64,000 nt of DNA from JAANXG01 sp034520625 (lineage in GTDB: Bacteria > Pseudomonadota > Gammaproteobacteria > Arenicellales > JAANXG01): assembly GCA_034520625.1 (NCBI GenBank), contig JAXHNI010000012.1, positions 127,175 through 191,174 of the forward strand, given 5' to 3'. Below the pieces are notes generated by a model. That model was given only the letters and a program-made list of their open reading frames with translations. It was not told where the DNA came from and ran no database searches. Every line of letters starts with the position of its first letter. The stretch's first letter is position 1. The translations under genes were made by a program, and so were the position numbers. Positions 17,704-28,035 of the stretch are shown here, in pieces.

Positions 17704-19671
17704 TTAGAACCGGAACCCGAATCCGGCCAGTTCCCGCCGGACATCCGCGTCGTTCAGCAGCTCGATGAACCGTCGTACCGCCGGGCGCCCGCGGCGGTTC
17801 GCCGGCACGATGAAATCGTAGTGCTCCTCGCGCAGCGGAATGAAGCCGAGACCGTAGTCCCGCGCGACGGTATCGATCGCCACGCCCCAGTCGGCGCGCT
17901 CCTGGGCCACCGCGGTCGCCACGGCGTTGTGCGATTTCGCCTGCACGGCGTAACCCGGCGGTTGCCGGCCCGCCAGCAACCGGTCGATGAGCAGGCGGGT
18001 GCCGCTGCCCGTGTTGCGGTTCACCATCACGCAGGCGTCATCCGCCAGCGCCGCGCCGACAGCCTCCGGGGCGGAGTCCCTGCCACTGAAGCGTGCGTCC
18101 CCGGGTCGGAACACCACGCCCTGCATACGCCGATAGCCGGACACGAGCTCGAGACCTTCCTCCAGGAACGGCCGGTTGTATTCTCCCGTGTCCGGATCCA
18201 ACAGGTGAATGCCCGCGATATCGCACTCGCCGCGGCGGGCCGCGGTGAGGCCGCCGGTGCTCCCGACGTGCATCGCCTTGGTGGCGTACCCCTCGCGCTG
18301 CAGGCAACCGAGCAGTAGATCCAGTCCCACGCAATGGCTGCCGATGGAGACCAGGTCGGCCGGTTCCAGGCGCCGGGACAGCAGATTCACTTCGACGGGC
18401 TCGCCTGCGGCGAGCTGCTCCTGCTGGGCATCAATGACAACGAATCCGTCTGCCTGGCTGAATGAGGTGACGGCCCCGGAGCCCTTGGCGATCGGGTAGG
18501 CGGCCAGGCCGTGGTCCGCGGCCACCAGGTTCACGAGCTTGTACTCCGTACGCCCACGCTCCGAAGTGGTCCGCGTGGCCAGCACCGCGGACACGGTCTC
18601 GCTCTGCTCTTCGCCCTTGCCCGCCATGACGCGCAGCACCGGCGCCACGAACTGGTGGAAAGTGAATATGGCCGAGGTGGGGAATCCCGGGAGAATGACA
18701 ACGGGGGTCCCGTCGGTCACCGCGAGGCAAAGCGGCTTGCCGGGCTTGATGGCGACGCCGTGCACCAGCACGCCGGGATCGCGTAGTCGCGACACGACCT
18801 GGTAGCACAGGTCGCCGGCGCCCTTGGACGTACCGCCGGACAGGATCACCATGTCGCAGCCCAGCGCCTCGCCCAGCACCCGTTCGAGCTGTTCCTCGTC
18901 GTCCGGCACCGCACCGAAGCGGATGGCCGTGCCGCCGAGCTCCTCGACGGCGGCGGCGACGATGGCCTGGTTGGAGTCGTACACACCGCCTTCCGGCAGG
19001 GGCGAGCCGGGGGGGACGATTTCGTCGCCAGTGGAGATTACCGCGACCCTCGGCCGCCGGTAGACGGAGACAGTGTCGCGGCCGATGGCCGCCAGCACAC
19101 CGAGCTCCCGCGAAGTTAGCAATTGCCCGGAACGCAGCACGGTCTCCCCGCGGGCAATATCGGTGCCGGCGAATGTAATGAAGGCACCGGCGGCCACCGG
19201 CCGACGTATAAGAAGTTGCTCGAAACCGTCGTCATTTTCGACATCCGTGTCTTCCACCATGATTACTGCGTCGGCGCCGCGCGGAATCATGCCGCCGGTG
19301 GCGAGTACGGTTGCCGTGCCCGGGGTTACCGTCTCGCGGGGCACGACCCCCGGCGTGATCACCTCGCTGTTCAATGTCACCCGGCACGGCGCATCCTCGC
19401 TGGCGCCGGCCGTGTCCGCGGCGCGCACGGCGAAGCCGTCGACGTTGGTCCGGTCGAAGCCCGGAACGTCGATCCCGGCCACGACGTCCCCGGCAATGAC
19501 GCGGTCGCGCGCCTCGGACAGGGGCGCGTCCTCCGCGCCCAGCGGCGCCATCCGGAGGTGGGACCGGAACCGGTCCGCGGCTTCGGCGACCCCGGCGACA
19601 TCCAGGAACTGCGCCTGGCGCGCGGCGGTACGCCGTTCCCGGAGACCCTTGGCATCAACCATCGGCATCAA
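17704..19671 (-). CDS. MoeA-type molybdopterin molybdenumtransferase fused to a PBP-like domain
   Basis: This 655-aa protein has two parts. Residues about 1-425 are MoeA: DRTNVDGFAVRA, the molybdopterin-binding VVILSGGTSKGAGDL-type element, KPGKPL and LPGFPTSA. MoeA inserts molybdate into adenylated molybdopterin. Residues about 430-655 form a periplasmic-binding-protein-like domain marked by VNRNTGSGTRLLIDRLL. Such MoeA-PBP fusions are known in archaea and several bacteria; the added domain is thought to sense or bind oxyanions. It is 23 bases downstream of a second MoeA-like gene. The only molybdoenzyme in this window is the ArrA-like protein at 57972. Confidence 0.88.
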   Translation of the reverse strand: MMPMVDAKGLRERRTAARQAQFLDVAGVAEAADRFRSHLRMAPLGAEDAPLSEARDRVIAGDVVAGIDVPGFDRTNVDGFAVRAADTAGASEDAPCRVTLNSEVITPGVVPRETVTPGTATVLATGGMIPRGADAVIMVEDTDVENDDGFEQLLIRRPVAAGAFITFAGTDIARGETVLRSGQLLTSRELGVLAAIGRDTVSVYRRPRVAVISTGDEIVPPGSPLPEGGVYDSNQAIVAAAVEELGGTAIRFGAVPDDEEQLERVLGEALGCDMVILSGGTSKGAGDLCYQVVSRLRDPGVLVHGVAIKPGKPLCLAVTDGTPVVILPGFPTSAIFTFHQFVAPVLRVMAGKGEEQSETVSAVLATRTTSERGRTEYKLVNLVAADHGLAAYPIAKGSGAVTSFSQADGFVVIDAQQEQLAAGEPVEVNLLSRRLEPADLVSIGSHCVGLDLLLGCLQREGYATKAMHVGSTGGLTAARRGECDIAGIHLLDPDTGEYNRPFLEEGLELVSGYRRMQGVVFRPGDARFSGRDSAPEAVGAALADDACVMVNRNTGSGTRLLIDRLLAGRQPPGYAVQAKSHNAVATAVAQERADWGVAIDTVARDYGLGFIPLREEHYDFIVPANRRGRPAVRRFIELLNDADVRRELAGFGFRF

Positions 19672-19694
19672 TCATTGCGCGACCCCCGGCCGGC

Positions 19695-20840
19695 TTAAAA
19701 ACGTTGGTCATACAGGTACACCACTACCTCGGCGCCTTCCGCGTAGCCTTCGCTCTGCTCGGTTATCAGAACGAAACCGTCGGCGCGCACGGCGGTCGAC
19801 AGGGTGCGGTTGTCTGATACGGCGAGCGGTTCCGCACGGTCCCCGGAAACCCGGACGCGGCAACAGTCCATTCGCCCGAGGCCCGACGCGATCTTTCGGG
19901 CGAGCGTCACGCGGCGCGTGCCGTAGGGAAGCGCCGTGTCACGGCCGGCAAGCCGCCTCACCGCGCGGCCCGCGATCAAGTCATATGCGAACAGCGCCGC
20001 AAGCGGCGGGCCCGGCAGGATGATGACCGGCGTGTCCCGCACTTCTCCGATCGTCGTCGTCTCACCGGGATTGATCGCCACGCCGCGAAAGACCATCTCA
20101 CCGGCCGCCGCCAGCGCATCCGCGGCATGGTCATTGGATCCCAACCCCGAGCCGCCGATCACCAGCACCAGGTCGGCGTCCGGGCGAACCAGTGCGGCGG
20201 ACAATCCACTGTGGACGGGATACACCGGATCCGCGACGATCCCGCCGTCCATGGCGGCCAGCGTCCGAACCAGCGTGCCGCTGGCATCGGGGACGTCATC
20301 GCGCGCCACGACGACAGCGACGCGCGGTCGTCCCACCACCGGCACGGTAGCAAATCCCAGCGCCATGAGCAGGGCCGCGTCTGCGGCGCGCAGCCTCCGC
20401 CCCATCTCCAACATGGTCTCACCGCTGCGCGCCTCGCGGCCAGCCGGAACAATGTTGTTCCCCGCGGCCAGCGGCGTGTAGATATCGAGCATGCCCCCCC
20501 GGTGGTCCGTCTCCTCCAGCGGGATCACCGTATCGACGCCATCCGGCAGCGCCTGTCCGCTGGTGACCGGAAACGCGCGGCTCGAGCCGGCATGTGCCAC
20601 CCCCGTTTCGCTCACCCGAAACGGCAAGGGATTGTAGTCGCTCGCACCCACGGTTTCTCCCGCCGCCAGCGCAAAACCGTCGACGGCAGCGATCGGGACG
20701 CGGGGATGGTCGCCGGAAATCCCGACGGGCACGGCCAGAACCCGTCCAGCTGCGCTGTACACATCAGCATTCTCGCCTTGCAACGCGGCGATGCGTTCAT
20801 CCAGCCAGGCGGCGGGTTGTTCCAGGGTTGAAGGCTTCAA
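19695..20840 (-). CDS. Divergent MoeA-like molybdopterin-binding protein
   Basis: This 381-aa protein has the MoeA domain order (PRVPIAAVDGFALAAG near residue 45, then the molybdopterin-binding fold with VLVIGGSGLGSNDHAADAL and VIILPGPPLAAL). Several usual residues differ: PGKP is replaced by PGET, and the TS or TSVG of the GG(T/V)S loop by SGLG. It may be a specialised or partner MoeA rather than a redundant copy. No ATG is close, so the TTG at 20840, preceded by GAGAG, is the likely start. It leads the two-gene moeA unit. Confidence 0.8.
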   Translation of the reverse strand: MKPSTLEQPAAWLDERIAALQGENADVYSAAGRVLAVPVGISGDHPRVPIAAVDGFALAAGETVGASDYNPLPFRVSETGVAHAGSSRAFPVTSGQALPDGVDTVIPLEETDHRGGMLDIYTPLAAGNNIVPAGREARSGETMLEMGRRLRAADAALLMALGFATVPVVGRPRVAVVVARDDVPDASGTLVRTLAAMDGGIVADPVYPVHSGLSAALVRPDADLVLVIGGSGLGSNDHAADALAAAGEMVFRGVAINPGETTTIGEVRDTPVIILPGPPLAALFAYDLIAGRAVRRLAGRDTALPYGTRRVTLARKIASGLGRMDCCRVRVSGDRAEPLAVSDNRTLSTAVRADGFVLITEQSEGYAEGAEVVVYLYDQRF

Positions 20841-21208
20841 GGTCTCTCGGTCGCGGAATGTTCTTCGGGCCGATGGCCTGGCTTGGAACGATCGACGGGG
20901 CGGCCGTCAGATTCCCCATGCCCTGCCGTAACGCCGTCGCCCAGATTACCACCGCCGAACTCCGACGGGTAATGCCGTCGGAGAGCACGCCCGTTTTTTT
21001 CTAATTTAAACAATTATTTATATCAAATTGTTAATGCAAATACCGGATATACAGGCCTTCAGTCCCGGGGAGCGATCGTTGCCGAAGCAACAGCCCGATT
21101 TGCTGTTGACGGAACAACACCCGGTGAAATGGACACCGTTACCCGGTTATTGTATAAGTCCCAAAAGAAGCAGCAGTCCCACGGAAACCAGAACTGCGGA
21201 GAAATACA
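20841..21208. promoter_or_regulatory. Divergent intergenic region with hairpin and AT-rich palindrome
   Basis: This 368-bp gap lies between the moeA-like pair (minus) and the Tat-leader gene (plus). It contains a 9-bp stem, CTCCGACGG/CCGTCGGAG at 20960-20983, 10 bases before a run of seven T (20994-21000). It also contains an AT-rich patch with the spaced palindrome AACAATT (21009-21015) / AATTGTT (21026-21032), which could be an operator. On the minus strand the hairpin would lie in the leader of the moeA genes. I do not see a recognisable molybdenum-cofactor riboswitch. Confidence 0.4.
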
Positions 21209-21781
21209 ATGACCATAGAACAACAAAGCGGTGCTCGGCGTCGGCTACTCAAATCGATAAGTGCTGTTGGAGGTATCGCAGTCAGCGCCAAGGCCATTCC
21301 CGGATCCTGGACACGTCCCGTCGTCGACAGCGTGCTGCTGCCGGTGCATGCCCAGACGAGCAAGGATGCCTGTGGTCCGGTCGAATGCAACCTGGCGATC
21401 TCCATGAATTACTCCACTAACGACGACGATTGGGACCTGGTCATCTCCTTGAACGGCCAGCAGCTCAGCGGCAAGAGCGGCAATATTGCATGCCTCGTGC
21501 ACGCCGGAGACGAAACCCCGCCTCTCAATACGGGGCCGGAGCTCGATTTCCGGGAGACCATCACCAACCCGTCCGGTTTCCTGGCGGTCGGCAACTACCG
21601 GGTGTTCGCCAGGTTGGCCAATTCCCAGAGTGCGCCCTCCGGTGATACCCTCACAGGATCCATCACGACCTGCGACGACAATACCAATTACACAGTCAAT
21701 CCGAATGAACTGAACATCGGCGATACCATCACGATTCGCAACCTCGAGGTGACAGCCGGCGGGTCGGTGAATATTCTGTAA
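21209..21781 (+). CDS. Tat-leader secreted protein of unknown function (WTRPVV family)
   Basis: This 190-aa protein opens with an RRRLLK twin-arginine-like motif (residues 10-15), a hydrophobic segment and the junction WTRPVVDSVLLPVHAQTS (34-51). The rest is acidic, Asn/Thr-rich and probably beta-sheet, with four cysteines (CGPVEC, one at about 92 and one near 155). The same leader and junction occur in the protein at 51971-52561, while the mature domains differ. GGAG lies 8 bases before the ATG. A Ser/Thr kinase-TPR gene follows on the same strand after 65 bases. The mature domain matches nothing I know. Confidence 0.72.
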   Translation: MTIEQQSGARRRLLKSISAVGGIAVSAKAIPGSWTRPVVDSVLLPVHAQTSKDACGPVECNLAISMNYSTNDDDWDLVISLNGQQLSGKSGNIACLVHAGDETPPLNTGPELDFRETITNPSGFLAVGNYRVFARLANSQSAPSGDTLTGSITTCDDNTNYTVNPNELNIGDTITIRNLEVTAGGSVNIL

Positions 21782-21846
21782 CCGTAAGCTGGCGCGCCTG
21801 TACGCGAAAGACGACCGACTCTCACGCAGCACGCACCCGGCCGCGC

Positions 21847-23646
21847 GTGCCACAAGCAGACGCCACCAGATATGAGCCGCTCGCCTGTTGGACCGGAGGC
21901 ATGGGCCGGGTCTTTCTGTGTCGGGATCGGAAGACCAACAGCCGGGTCGCGGTCAAGTCGGTCAGATCCGAACGGAGCGGCGATGCGCGCCTCCGCCGCC
22001 GCTTTCTCGAGGAAGCCGCCAACTGGATCTTTCTCGGCCGCCACCCCAACATCGTACAGGCCTATCGCGTGGATCAGTGGGGCGATCCGCCCCTTCCGTG
22101 TCTGGTGCTCGAATATGTCGGAAACGGCGACGATACCACCGATGCATCCCTGGCCGGTCGCCTGAGGCGGGGTCGGCCTTTGCCTTTCGGCCGTGTCCTG
22201 CGCATCGGCCTTGATGTCGCACGCGGAATGCGCTACGCAAGCTCCCGGATTCCCGGCCTCGTGCACCGCGACTTGAAACCCGCCAACCTACTCCTGGACG
22301 CCGAATGGAAGGCGAAGATCACGGACTTTGGTATAGCACGGTCATACCGGGGCATCGACCCCGTCCGTTGGGCACAGGCACGAGAGAAATTTTCGCCAGA
22401 GCGGGACGAGCCGCCCGGCACACCGCGTTACCGGGCGCCGGAGCAATGGGACCCGGACAACCTGCTCGATGAACGCTCGGACATCTACTCCTTCGGCTGC
22501 ATCCTGTTCGAGGCATTGACGTGTCGGTTCGCTGCATCCGGCAACGACACGGAAACGTTGAGGCGCCAGCATTGCATGGGAAGACTCGCGAAAATCCCGG
22601 ATGCACTGCCATCGGCGATTCGACGGATTATCAAGGACTGTACCCGGGTGGACCGTCGGGATCGTATTTCTGACTGGGACACCGTCGAGAGGGAGTTGAC
22701 GGAGGTCCACGAACTGTTGCAAGGCGACCTCGACCTCTCGAGGGACGGTGCCGAGGCGGTGTGCGGGGCGGGCGAATCGACCATCGACCGACTCGATGCC
22801 GCGCGATCCTATATCGCCATCGGCGCCTCCTATATGGACCTTGGCCAGCACGACCTCGCATTCCAGTTCCTGGACCGTGCATTGACCATCGCCGATGATG
22901 AGTCCGATGCCGAACTGAGCATTCGTGGTTCGAAGCTGCTCGCGCTGGTTGTGGGGTATCGCGGGGACACCGCCGGCGCGATCCGGCTGCTGGACCGGTG
23001 TGCGGCGGCGTCGCGAGAAAGTGACGACTTGGGAACAACAGGCGAGGCATTGTCCCTCAAGGGCCGTTTCCTGCAGCAGCTCGGCAAGACGGACGAGGCG
23101 GCGTCCGTTCTAAAGCAGGCGGTCAGCATTGCCAAGCACAGCCGCGACAGGCAGGTTCACGCCATCACACTGGGAAACCTGGCGAATTTCCTCAGCGAGG
23201 CGGAACGGTTCGACTCAGCCATTGACGACTTCCATAATGTCCTCGAATTGATTCGCGAGCACCCGGACCCGTCCATCGAGGCACAGTGCCGCGCGAATCT
23301 CGGCGCCGCGCTGCTTGCCCGCGGCGACACGCGCGCCGCCGTAGAGGCCCTGAGGCACGCACTCGAACTATCCGACCGGATCAACGACGTGGTCGGGCAA
23401 TGCAATACGGCAAGGCTGCTGTCCGACGCATACTCAACGCTCAATCGTCCCAGGCTGGCCGTGATCGCCTACGAACGCCATCTCAAGACATTGATCGAGG
23501 GCGGCAGCACGATCGAGCAAATCGATGCATACAGAGAAGCCGCTCTCCGGCGGCAGCGGCTGGGCCATCACAATCTCGCCAAACAGCATACCGAAAACGC
23601 GGAACGGCTAGCGCGCCGGCTCAAGCAGTACGATTGCAATTCTTGA
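21847..23646 (+). CDS. Ser/Thr protein kinase with C-terminal TPR array
   Basis: This 599-aa cytoplasmic kinase has its kinase domain at about 8-285: a shortened glycine loop GGMGRVF (17-23), K37, catalytic HRDLKPAN (140-147), DFG (160-162) and APEQW. The glycine loop lacks the usual GxG start, reading TGGMG. From about residue 315 the protein consists of TPR-like helices (for example AARSYIAIGASYMDLGQHDL and AQCRANLGAALLARGDTRAA). No transmembrane segment is visible. The GTG at 21847 is the start that begins the kinase fold. It follows the Tat-leader protein gene and is probably cotranscribed with it. Confidence 0.85.
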   Translation: MPQADATRYEPLACWTGGMGRVFLCRDRKTNSRVAVKSVRSERSGDARLRRRFLEEAANWIFLGRHPNIVQAYRVDQWGDPPLPCLVLEYVGNGDDTTDASLAGRLRRGRPLPFGRVLRIGLDVARGMRYASSRIPGLVHRDLKPANLLLDAEWKAKITDFGIARSYRGIDPVRWAQAREKFSPERDEPPGTPRYRAPEQWDPDNLLDERSDIYSFGCILFEALTCRFAASGNDTETLRRQHCMGRLAKIPDALPSAIRRIIKDCTRVDRRDRISDWDTVERELTEVHELLQGDLDLSRDGAEAVCGAGESTIDRLDAARSYIAIGASYMDLGQHDLAFQFLDRALTIADDESDAELSIRGSKLLALVVGYRGDTAGAIRLLDRCAAASRESDDLGTTGEALSLKGRFLQQLGKTDEAASVLKQAVSIAKHSRDRQVHAITLGNLANFLSEAERFDSAIDDFHNVLELIREHPDPSIEAQCRANLGAALLARGDTRAAVEALRHALELSDRINDVVGQCNTARLLSDAYSTLNRPRLAVIAYERHLKTLIEGGSTIEQIDAYREAALRRQRLGHHNLAKQHTENAERLARRLKQYDCNS

Positions 23647-23844
23647 TACGGCGCAAGCGTCGATGGCACAGACGCATCGACCGCTCCTGCCATCGAGCCG
23701 TGCAGGCCGAGCCCGTGCGGAAACCGTCGCGTCGGATTTTCGTGGTTCTCCCTTGTAAAACCCCGCTATCTGCCACGCCACCGGCGCTCGAGGCCGCGGT
23801 GGAATTGCAGGCACCGGCGCATTGCTATATTTTGAATCGTATAT

Positions 23845-25629
23845 ATGAACAATCTTGACCTTGCGCTCATCGGCAACTGCCAGATCGCGGCCCTGATCGA
23901 TGCCGACGCGGGCATCGCGTGGTACTGCGCACCGCGACTGGACGGCGACCCCGTGTTCTCCGCCCTGCTGTCCGGCGGCGAGCGTCCGGACAACGGGGTC
24001 TTCGACCTCCATGTCCAGGACCACGCCGCCAGTGAGCAGCGCTACCTGCGCAACTCGGCCATCGTGGAGACGATTTTGCGGGACCGCCACGGCGGCGCCC
24101 TGCGGGTCATCGACTTCGCGCCGCGCTTCGAGCACTTCGGGCGCAAGTTCCGGCCCGTGGCGCTGGTGCGCATCATCGAGCCCGTCGAAGGCCGGCCCCG
24201 GATCCGGATTCGCCTGCGCCCCGCGGACAACTATGGCGGCGGCATTCAGAAGCGGACCTACGGCAGCCATCATATCCGCTATGTCAGCCCCGATCATGTC
24301 ATGCGCCTGACCACCGACGGCTCGCTCAGTCATATCCTGGAAGAGAACGAGTTCGTCCTGGAGCGGCCCGTCACGCTGTACCTGGGCCCGGATGAGCCGG
24401 TGCGCGAACCGGTGGACCAGTTGGGCCGGCACTTCATGGATGAAACCCACCGCTACTGGCAGAACTGGGTCCAGGGCCTGTCCATTCCATTCGAATGGCA
24501 GGAAGCCGTGATCCGCGCGGCCATCACCCTGAAACTGTGCACCTTTGAAGACACCGGCGCCGTGGTCGCCGCCATTACGACATCCATCCCGGAAGCCGCC
24601 GACAGCGGACGCAACTGGGACTACCGCTTCTGCTGGCTGCGGGACGCCTATTTCGTCATCCAGGCCCTGAACCGGCTGGGGGCGACGCGGACCATGGAAG
24701 GCTACATGCGCTACATCATCAATATCGCCGGCGCCGCCGACGGCCACCGCCTGCAGCCGGTCTACGGCATCAGCGCGGGCCGGTCGCTGGAAGAGCGCAC
24801 CGTGGATACGCTGCCCGGTTACCGGGGCATGGGCCCGGTGCGGGTCGGCAACCAGGCCTACGAGCAGATCCAGAACGACGTTTACGGGGCCGTGGTGCTG
24901 GCGGCCACCCAGGCGTTCTTCGACGAGCGCCTGGCCCAGCCCGGGGACGCCTACCTGTTCGAGCGGCTCGAGGAGATCGGCGACAAGGCGCTGCGCCACT
25001 TCGATCAGCCCGACGCCGGGCTGTGGGAATACCGCGGGCGCCTTGAAGTGCACACGTTTTCCGTGCTCATGTGCTGGGCCGCCTGTGACCGGCTGGCCCG
25101 GATCGGCGCGCACCTGGGCCTCGACGACCGCGCCGCCTTCTGGAGCGGCCACGCCGAGCGGATCGCCGGCTTCATCGACCGCGACGGCTGGAACGGCGAA
25201 TTGAACAGCTACACCGGCAGCTTCGGCGGCACGGCCATGGACGCCAGCCTGCTGATGATGCACGAGCTCGGCTTCAAGGATATTCACGACCCGCGCTTCC
25301 AGGGCACCCTGCACAGCATCGAGCAGCAGCTTCGCCACGGCAACCACCTGTTTCGCTACACTGCCCCGGATGACTTCGGGGCACCGGACAACGCCTTCAA
25401 CATCTGCACCTTCTGGTACATGGAAGCCCTGGCGGCGGCCGGCCGGGAGGCCGAAGCCCGGGAGCTGTTCGAGAACATGCTGAGCTGCCGCAACCCGCTC
25501 GGCCTGCTGTCCGAGGACATCAACCCGGCGACCGGGAGAGCTGTGGGGAAACATACCCCAGACCTACAGCATGGCCGGCATCATCAACGTGGCGACCCGG
25601 CTGAGCCGGACCTGGCGCGAGGCGTTCTG

Positions 25630-25630
<1 letters not shown>
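23845..25630 (+). pseudogene. GH15 glucoamylase/trehalase-type hydrolase with a 1-base insertion near the 3' end
   Basis: Residues 1 to about 565 form a nearly complete bacterial GH15 protein (RNWDYRFCWLRDAYF and GLWEYRG motifs, as in glucoamylase/trehalase homologues). At 25534-25540 the sequence GGGAGAG carries one extra A compared with the expected GGG-GAG. In the corrected frame the family-typical end ELWGNIPQTYSMAGIINVAT and RLSRTWREAF is followed by a stop (25628-25630) that overlaps the OtsA ATG. In the actual frame the C-terminus is scrambled and reads through into OtsA, giving a 1055-residue fusion. It is either a true frameshift, a real fusion or a sequence error. The enzyme would release glucose, which the downstream glucokinase can phosphorylate. 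Confidence 0.75.
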
Positions 25631-27008
<1,378 letters not shown>

Positions 27009-27012
<4 letters not shown>

Positions 27013-27938
27013 ACGAGCTGCTGCTGATCGAGATCGGCGGCACGCACACACGCTGCGCGGTGTCGAGCGGCGCTGCGGATCCCGACCGGATCGTCGTTTT
27101 CGACAACCTGGCACACCGGGATCCGGAGTCGGTGATCGCCGCTTACCTGGACGGCCTGGCTGAGGTGCCACCGACCCGCGCCGCGCTCGCCGTGGCAGCG
27201 CCAGTGGGCCCGGATCCGCTGCGATTAACCAATATCGACTGGAAAGTAGACACCGCGCGGCTGAAGCGGCGCTTCGGTTGGACGGCAGCAACGGTCATCA
27301 ACGACTTCGAGGCCCTGGCCTGCGCGGTGCCGGTGTTGTCCGACGGCGAGCTGTTCACCATCCGGCCCGGCGAGGCGGCGTCCGGCGCCCCGATCGCCGT
27401 CCTCGGCCCGGGGACCGGCCTGGGCGTATCCGGCCTCGTGCCGTGCGAGGACACCTGGTTTCCGATCAGCGGCGAGGGCGGTCACGTTACCCTGGCGGCG
27501 GCGGACGAGCACGAAGCGGAGATCATCGCAACACTGCGCCGCGAGCACCGGCACGTGTCCGCTGAACGGGTGTTGTCAGGCGCGGGGCTGCTGTCGCTGT
27601 ACCGCCTCGTGGCCGAGCACCCCCGGGCCGGATCCGCCGCCGCGGTGAGCCGGCTGGCCGACGCCGGCGACCGGTACGCGCTCGACGCCCTCGAGCAGTT
27701 CTTCCGGTTTCTCGGCACGGTCTGCGGCGACATTGCCCTGACCATGGGAGCACGGGGCGGCGTGTATCTCGGGGGCGGCATGCTGCCACTGATGAAAGCG
27801 CATCTCGCTCGCTCCGGGTTCGCCCAGCGATTCCTGGCCAAGGGCCGCTACCAGGGCTACCTGGAACAGATCCCGGTCCGGCTCATTGTCGCGGAAAACC
27901 CGGCCCTGCGGGGCATCCCCCGGCATCCGGATGTGTGA
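27009..27938 (+). CDS. glk: Glucokinase
   Basis: This 309-aa hexokinase of the bacterial Glk group shows the ATP motif IEIGGTHTRC near the N-terminus, NDFEALACAVP (the catalytic Asp region), LGPGTGLGV and ISGEGGHVTLA. It phosphorylates glucose to glucose-6-phosphate, the acceptor used by OtsA. A TTG at 27009 overlaps the otsA stop (TTGA) and has AAGGGG at the right distance; the ATG at 26994 is the alternative. It completes a GH15-otsA-glk operon that could turn alpha-glucans or trehalose into trehalose-6-phosphate. Confidence 0.9.
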
Positions 27939-27977
27939 AGACTCCGGCGTCGGTGTTCAGGTTCGCGCATGGGCCTT

Positions 27978-28028
27978 GAAAAACGAAACCCATGTGGGTC
28001 AGGCTTCATGCCTGACATGTCCGCACAC
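27978..28028. repeat. REP-like family B, half copy
   Basis: ATGTGGGTCAGGCTTCATGC then CTGACATGT matches the left half of the palindrome at 35997-36048. It lies between the convergent glk and EAL genes. Confidence 0.7.
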
Positions 28029-28035
28029 GACTCGT

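Noticed and set aside
20960..21000. Rho-independent terminator on the plus strand
   Set aside because: The T-run is 10 bases away from the stem and no plus-strand gene lies upstream.
23608..25554. 648-codon minus-strand frame opposite GH15
   Set aside because: Antisense shadow produced by GC-rich third codon positions; GH15 motifs are on the plus strand.
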